This document shows, piece by piece, positions 5,365 to 5,925 of a stretch of 5,925 nucleotides of DNA. The position numbers and the translations under genes were made by a program. The DNA comes from Chitinophagaceae bacterium. Its GTDB lineage: Bacteria; Bacteroidota; Bacteroidia; Chitinophagales; Chitinophagaceae. Every line of letters starts with the position of its first letter. Positions within the stretch are counted from its first letter, which is position 1. The stretch is taken from the NCBI GenBank assembly GCA_009996555.1, contig JAACZX010000158.1, positions 1-5,925 of the forward strand. Direction: 5' to 3'. A model generated the notes under the pieces. That model searched no databases. It was not told the DNA's origin and saw nothing but the letters and a program-made list of their open reading frames with translations.

Positions 5365-5823
5365 TGCTTTTTCCACCGCCTGTGTTCGGCGCTTTACATC
5401 CAGCTTCAGAAACAAATTAGAAGAATGTGTTTTAACTGTTGCAAGCGAAAGAAATAATCGATCCGCAATTTCCTGGTTGCTCAACCCTTCGGCCATCAAC
5501 TGCAGCACTTCGGTTTCCCTGCTGCTTAAACCCAGTTTCTGCCGCTGCACTTCCATCTGTTGAAGATCCTCTTCTGTGGGTGTTGTTACATACACATTCT
5601 TTTCAACAACAATGGTTTCAATTTCTTTTTTCGGCTTCACCAGTTTCAACGCCAGCCAAATACCCAAACCTGTAAAGATGATGGCAATGCAGAAAATGTA
5701 AATCTCATAGGAATGACTCAACAATACAAACTTATACTGCAACACCTGCAACAAAATAAGGAGTGCTACTAACGAAGCAGCATAAAGAAATACTTGTTTA
5801 TATGTTTGCAGAAAGCGGCGCAT
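5341..5823 (-). CDS. Membrane-anchored LuxR-type helix-turn-helix regulator, 160 aa
   Basis: A transcription factor with its DNA-binding domain on the cytoplasmic side of the membrane. Numbering from the ATG at 5823, two hydrophobic helices lie at about 11-35 and 41-62. They are followed by a basic, probably coiled linker (63-97) and a GerE/LuxR helix-turn-helix at 98-158: LSSRETEVLQLMAEGLSNQEIADRL, then the recognition segment SLATVKTHSSNLFLKL. There is no receiver, PAS or autoinducer domain, so the input may come through the membrane part or a partner; targets are unknown. A GTG at 5841 would add six residues (MNVFVC); I prefer the ATG because the extension adds no recognisable feature. The stop of the upstream gene is 38 nt before this ATG (20 nt before the GTG), which suggests one operon. 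The last codons lie inside the 59-bp repeat, yet the C-terminus looks normal, so the nearby insertion did not truncate the protein. Confidence 0.9.
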   Translation of the reverse strand: MRRFLQTYKQVFLYAASLVALLILLQVLQYKFVLLSHSYEIYIFCIAIIFTGLGIWLALKLVKPKKEIETIVVEKNVYVTTPTEEDLQQMEVQRQKLGLSSRETEVLQLMAEGLSNQEIADRLFLSLATVKTHSSNLFLKLDVKRRTQAVEKARQLGLIV

Positions 5824-5861
5824 GCAGACAAAAACGTTCACTGGTATAAAAAATCACCTTA

Positions 5862-5925
5862 TTACATGGCATTTACTTTTTCCTGCAGCTTAGTGGCTGT
5901 AGCAGCGCCAAGTTGCTTTAACTCG
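5862..5925 (-). CDS. C-terminal end of an unidentified protein, cut by window edge
   Basis: On the minus strand the frame beginning at 5924 is open for 20 codons, from ELKQLG to KVNAM, and ends in TAA at 5864-5862. Of the other two minus-strand frames, one reaches a stop at codon 2 and the other at codon 12. The composition (Ala, Lys, Gln, Glu) suggests a helical C-terminus. The stop lies just upstream of the luxR-type gene on the same strand, consistent with an upstream cistron of the same operon. Too little is visible to name a family, and a chance open stretch of this length is possible. Confidence 0.5.
   Translation of the reverse strand, partial: ELKQLGAATATKLQEKVNAM

Overview
The window looks like a chromosomal segment of a Bacteroidota bacterium, most likely in or near the Chitinophagaceae. 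The evidence is a DUF4199 membrane protein, a short membrane-anchored LuxR-type regulator, a large two-propeller Asp-box exoprotein, start codons with weak or absent Shine-Dalgarno sequences, and promoter-like boxes of the Bacteroidota TTTG / TAnnTTTG type. The genus is inferred from protein style only.

Layout, left to right. (1) 1-461, minus: a YceI-family secreted protein whose C-terminus lies beyond the window edge. (2) 462-685: a divergent intergenic region with a putative -7 box for the YceI gene and a 15-nt palindrome. (3) 686-3805, plus: a secreted sortilin/VPS10-like, BNR/Asp-box protein of about 1039 residues. A strong hairpin at 3824-3860 lies between it and the next, convergent gene and probably terminates both. 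(4) 3864-4397, minus: a four-helix DUF4199 membrane protein with a good Bacteroidota-type promoter at 4451-4482. (5) 4398-4713: no gene, but unusually rich in structure. It holds the promoter palindrome, a compact 82-nt multi-helix element, a 13-bp inverted repeat with a nested hairpin, a 59-bp repeat copy and a REP-like hairpin. (6) 4714-5232, minus: a REP-associated (Y1/HUH) tyrosine transposase. It has an inverted pair of REP-like hairpins close to its two ends. (7) 5341-5823, minus: a two-helix membrane-tethered LuxR-type regulator. (8) 5862-5925, minus: the last 20 codons of an unidentified upstream gene, probably cotranscribed with the regulator.

The most interesting part is 4480-5365. 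The transposase and its two inverted hairpins (a RAYT/REP unit) lie between two direct copies of a 59-bp sequence. One copy is the real 3' end of the luxR-type gene plus its downstream flank. The other, at the far side of the transposase, is a detached duplicate. The two REP hairpins differ at paired positions in a way that keeps the stem, which suggests selection on the folded form. Beside the detached copy is an 82-nt structured element that I cannot assign to any known RNA or mobile-element class.

The other genes are ordinary for the group, and nothing suggests that they form one pathway. I see no tRNA, rRNA, CRISPR array or replication origin.
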